Of a stretch of 64,000 bases of DNA, positions 60,413-64,000 are shown one piece after another. The position numbers and the translations under genes were made by a program. The DNA is from Lathyrus oleraceus (Eukaryota; Streptophyta; Magnoliopsida; Fabales; Fabaceae). Location: the NCBI RefSeq assembly GCF_024323335.1, contig NC_066579.1, positions 242,147,652 through 242,211,651 on the forward strand, written 5' to 3'. How positions within the stretch are numbered: the stretch's first letter is position 1; every line of letters begins with the position of its first letter. The notes under the pieces are model-generated. The model worked only from the letters and a program-made list of their open reading frames with translations, searched no databases and was not told where the DNA came from.

Positions 60413-62396
60413 ATGGATTCCTCAACAAGGAAAAACACTTCTACCTTCAGGTTCAAGATTCCTGACATCAACTCATTGATGGTCCTTTACTCAAAAGTAA
60501 CCTCCCTCAAGGACAACAAGTTCAAAGCCAATTTTGGGAACATCATAAATCTTCTAATCGAAAAAGTTGACTATGGTGCTATCACTACAATGGCCCAATA
60601 CTACGACATCCCTCTGAGATGCTTCACATTCCCCAATTTACAAATCTCTCAAACCTTGGAAGACCTTGAGAGACTTTTCAACCGATCAATCAAAGAATAC
60701 AACCCCCTTACCAAGTTGGAAGAAGGTTTCTATTTGACCAAACTCTCAACCATCTTGGGTATCAACACCAACAAGCTAGTGGCTATTTGGGGCACTAAAG
60801 GTTTCGTCAAGGGTTTGACTCAAAAGTTCCTCGAAGCTCATGCTTGGGAGATGTTAAAGGAAGAAAGGCATGAATTCTATAGTGCAACCTTAGCACTTAT
60901 GATTCATGGAATTGTTATATTCCTGAATGTAGACAAGTTCGTGGATCAGTTGGCAGTTGAAGTCTTTTTGACGAAGAACCCGATGTCGTTTCTGGTTGCC
61001 AAAGTTTATCATAACTTTCATATAAGGCATGAGAAGAATGGAAGTACCTTCCTCTATTGTGCTCCTCTGTTGCACCTATGGATGAGGGCTCACATGCCTC
61101 AGTGCGGACCCTTTGCTCAAAGCAATCTGACATGGCCTCAAAAGTTTGCATTTCTCTCCGCCAGTTCAATCCTATGGTACAAGAGATAATGGGATACAAA
61201 AGAAGTCATTGCAAGATGTGGAGGGTTCCCAAACATAACCTTAATAGGAACACAATATTGTATCAACTACAACCCTGCTTTACTCAAGAGACAATTGGGG
61301 TACACCATGTTGAGTCCTCCCGAGGAGAGAGACTTCATTTCTTTCATCGTGAATACCGTAGATCCGCTCGATTCAAATGTGAAGAGAGTGCGAAGAGCTT
61401 GGACAAACATAGTCCGTATTGACCAAGAATGGGGAGAGAAGAATATCCTAGCCAAGGAACCCTACTTTATGTAGGTAAAAGAGATGGCTAGGGTTGTTAA
61501 TATGCCATTTTTGTTTGACCCTTCTTCATTCCTGTTGATGCTCGACCCTAAGCCTATCCTACAAGAGGACATGGACAAGCTTACCAACTAAATTAAAGAG
61601 CTTAAGTTGGAAAAAACTCAATTATGAGTCCAACTCAACCGTGCCAAGGAACGTAACCATGTCTTGGAAGACAAGGGTAATCAATTATGTGAGAAGTTCG
61701 AGGATAGCAAGAAGAGACTCCGAGTAGCCGAGGGCCAAAGAGTTTAGGCTGGTGGAGCCCTACAAGGAGCTAATTCTGAGCTAGACTTTTGCAACGACAA
61801 GTTGGATCAAGCATACTGAACTATCAAGGACTTTGAGAAGACCGTTGAAAGGTCTAATACTATGAAGAAAGAAGCGAGAGAGGATTACGAATCCCAAATC
61901 CCCGAGCTTAGGACCACTCTAAAGTAGTGTAAGGGCCTCTTAGCTAAGGAATAACTATATATATAGAGAGAAGATTCACCGAAGCTTCTTGCACGAGGAG
62001 TTCAACCTTGGACAAGCTTGTGAGCAAATCAAGAATCCGAAGATGGGAGTCTATGACCAAGCATACATAGAGTTGCAAAGCCAACACAGATATTGGGAGG
62101 AGCGATGCCATGAATCCGAAGCTTCTATTGCTCAAAGGGATGAAATCATCCACAACCTCCAAACCCTTTACAACAAGTGGAGGGACAAATACACCAACAT
62201 GGCGATGTTGACTAACTATGCCCTCCAAGACTTTCCCGACAAGTTAAATGAGGCTGATATGATTATGTGCCCAGATAATACCCTTGAGGAGGTCTACCAT
62301 TTTGTCAAGTTCTGCAAGAAGACAATGGCCGAACTCATCACCGACATTGAGGCTCTCTGCAAGTCTCAAGGGGTCACTTTTAGGGTTGACATATAG
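60413..62396 (+). pseudogene. Ogre ORF1 (DUF7745/plant-mobile-domain-like plus coiled coil)
   Basis: The first 258 codons are open: ANFGNIINLLIEKVDYGAIT, MAQYYDIPLRCFTFPNLQIS, YLTKLSTILGI, then a stop at 61187-61189 with the frame continuing (KEVIARCGGFPNITLIGTQY, CINYNPALLKRQLGY, VRRAWTNIVRIDQEWG) to about 61470. Further in-frame stops and a shift lead to a Glu/Lys-rich coiled coil (about 61590-61930) and a last open piece, 61989-62396. This extra ORF before gag is a defining Ogre trait; its function is not known. The start ATG at 60413 begins the conserved region after a long leader. Confidence 0.85.
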
Positions 62397-62742
62397 TTAG
62401 CTTATTTGTCTCAACTACTTGTACTCTACAATTCCTATGTACTTATAACATGTATGATTTCCCTTCAAAGGATGAATATAAATTTTGCGATTCACTCTAG
62501 TGTGCTTTCCTTTATCTTTGATTGCAAACATAAATCGTTAAGTATTTCTCGTAACAAAACAACACGATTAACTAAAGAGCTTTGCTTAAAAAAAAAATAA
62601 AAATAAAAAATAGAACATTCATGCGTCATTTGCATCTTTCAAAACAAAACAAAAACACTCATCCATCCACCCTTTTCTTGATCACACCAACACTTTAAAG
62701 CTGACTTTCCGGTACAATACACGAAGAAACCAACAAGTCGTC

Positions 62743-63990
62743 TTGGAGCAACTACCGCAAAATCAGGCAGCACTCCAAGAGGAAGTATCTCTAGTGAGGT
62801 TCCAGATGGGGAAACTAATGGAGATGATCCAAGAGATATCTAGGGGCCAAGAGATTATGGCGAAGATGCAAAAATACATGAACCAACGTGCCAACGCTGC
62901 TAATCCTCTCATTCCTCCAATAGTTAAGACTCCAATTCCTCCTCCCCAAGTTGACCCTCCGGTCCATATAGGCACACTCGACGGTGTCCCAACAGTTAAT
63001 CTCCATCCTTTTGTCGTCAAGATAGATGATCAACATGATGCTTTCTTCATCCCCAGGGTTTCCTCCCAATATGATGCTTTTGGTCCCGTGACCAATGAAG
63101 TGGAGAAGAAAGTAAGAACCATTGAGGAAAAACTAAATGCAATGTAGAATACTGATGCCTTAGGACTTGATGCAACTGAAATGGGCTTGGTGCCTGGCGT
63201 GGTTATCCATGCCAAATTCAAAGTCCCTGACTTTGAGAAGTATAAGGGAACCAATGATCCTATAACCCACATCAGAGACTACTGTCGGAAAATATCTGCC
63301 TATTCCAATGATGATCGACTCTTGAGGCATTTCTTCCAATATTCACTAAGTGGGGCATCCCTAGATTGGTACATGCAATTGGAAGGTGTTCATATTCATA
63401 CTTGGAGAGAGATGGCCAAATCTTTCCTCAGACATTATCAGTACAACACTGATATGGCGCTGAACCGCACGTAGTTGCAGAATTTAACGCAGAAGTCTGA
63501 GGAAACCTTTGAAGAGTACGCTCAAGGTGGATGAAGCTTGTAGCAAGAGTGCAACCTCCATTGTTAGAGCGAGAAATTGTAGACATGTTCATGGGCAACT
63601 TGTAAGGCCCGTGCCTTGATGGGATAGTAGGAAGTATATCCTCCGACTTTTCCTATTTGGTCTTGGCTGGTGAAAGGATTGAGAACATGATCAAAATGGG
63701 AAAAATTCAGAATTATGCAAGTAAGTATGGCATAGCAAAGAAATATTTCTCCCCCTATGGCAAGAAAAGATAAGGAGAGACTAACGCAACCGCAGTCTTC
63801 CGAACAAGGACTCCAACATATCAAGTTCCATATCAACAAGTGGCCACTGTGGCCCCCGTTCAACCAATTCGACAATAACCTTTCACTATCCATGTTCAAC
63901 CTCTACAATAACAACAATAACGCTACCAACAACAACAACGCCAACAACGTTATCAACCATAGTATCAACAATAACAACAAAGAGTAAGAA
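62743..63990 (+). pseudogene. Ogre gag, broken
   Basis: N-terminal coiled coil (RFQMGKLMEMIQEISRGQEI), a proline-rich segment, one stop at 63145-63147, then in the same frame the gag core AKFKVPDFEKYKGTNDPITH, RHFFQYSLSGASLDWYMQL and FLRHYQYNTDMAL with a stop at 63472-63474. After a frameshift come LAGERIENMIKMGKIQNYAS and an Asn/Gln-rich tail caused by a caa/aac run near 63905-63985. The window ends before the zinc knuckle or protease. Confidence 0.85.
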
Positions 63991-64000
63991 GGCCTGAAGT

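Larger units (their letters stand above)
59536..64000 (+). mobile_element. Ogre internal region (ORF1 and gag), running off the window
   Basis: Primer site, ORF1 and gag follow in the order specific to Ogre elements. Protease, RT and integrase would lie beyond 64000. Stops and frameshifts show it is an old copy. Confidence 0.85.

Overview
This is repeat-dense plant nuclear DNA. No RNA gene, no bacterial-style operon and no intact host gene was found. The organism is most likely a legume of tribe Fabeae (pea, vetch, faba bean or lentil). This is inferred from Ty3/gypsy elements of Ogre type, with a PBS matching tRNA-Arg, an extra ORF upstream of gag and LTRs of 2 to 4.5 kb, alongside Copia, CACTA and Mutator families typical of such genomes. 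Almost everything legible is a transposable element or a broken gene inside one.

Layout. 1-3925: 3' part of a Copia element (SIRE/Maximus-like) with most of pol deleted and a complete 3' LTR. 4374-10226: a decayed CACTA-like DNA transposon whose minus-strand gene joins a Transposase_24-like region to a Ulp1-like protease domain; a 953-bp composite of a Copia LTR and a TRIM sits in that gene between copies of a 5-bp target duplication. 12161-23254: a Mutator-like element (MULE) with two convergent genes, a plant-mobile-domain gene on plus and a FAR1/transposase/OTU gene on minus. A complete Copia element (12869-20608, perfect 5-bp duplication) lies in the intron of the first. 23255-33811: an older decayed Copia element, itself hosting a CACTA-like element (24105-28431) that carries exon fragments of three host genes (ribosomal protein L37, IMP4, spermidine/spermine synthase), plus a 230-bp solo LTR.

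33812-37130 is AT-rich with one MITE-like element. 37700-40375 is a scrambled set of Ogre-like gag, protease, LTR, RT and integrase pieces on both strands. 40376-52462 is a young Ogre-like element (LTRs about 0.5% different, perfect 5-bp duplication) with a heavily deleted coding region and a solo LTR in its gag; that solo LTR holds a regular array of 14-bp palindromes. It sits in the integrase of an older Ogre-like element whose 3' end runs to 55041. A 4.5-kb LTR (55042-59535) follows, then a second Ogre internal region with ORF1 and gag that runs off the window.

The nesting order can be read: old Copia, then MULE and the gene-capturing CACTA in it, then the young Copia in the MULE; separately, old Ogre, then young Ogre, then the solo LTR. 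No gene here looks functional as written. The features most worth study are the gene-capturing CACTA, the MULE cargo, the chimeric small insertion and the palindrome array.
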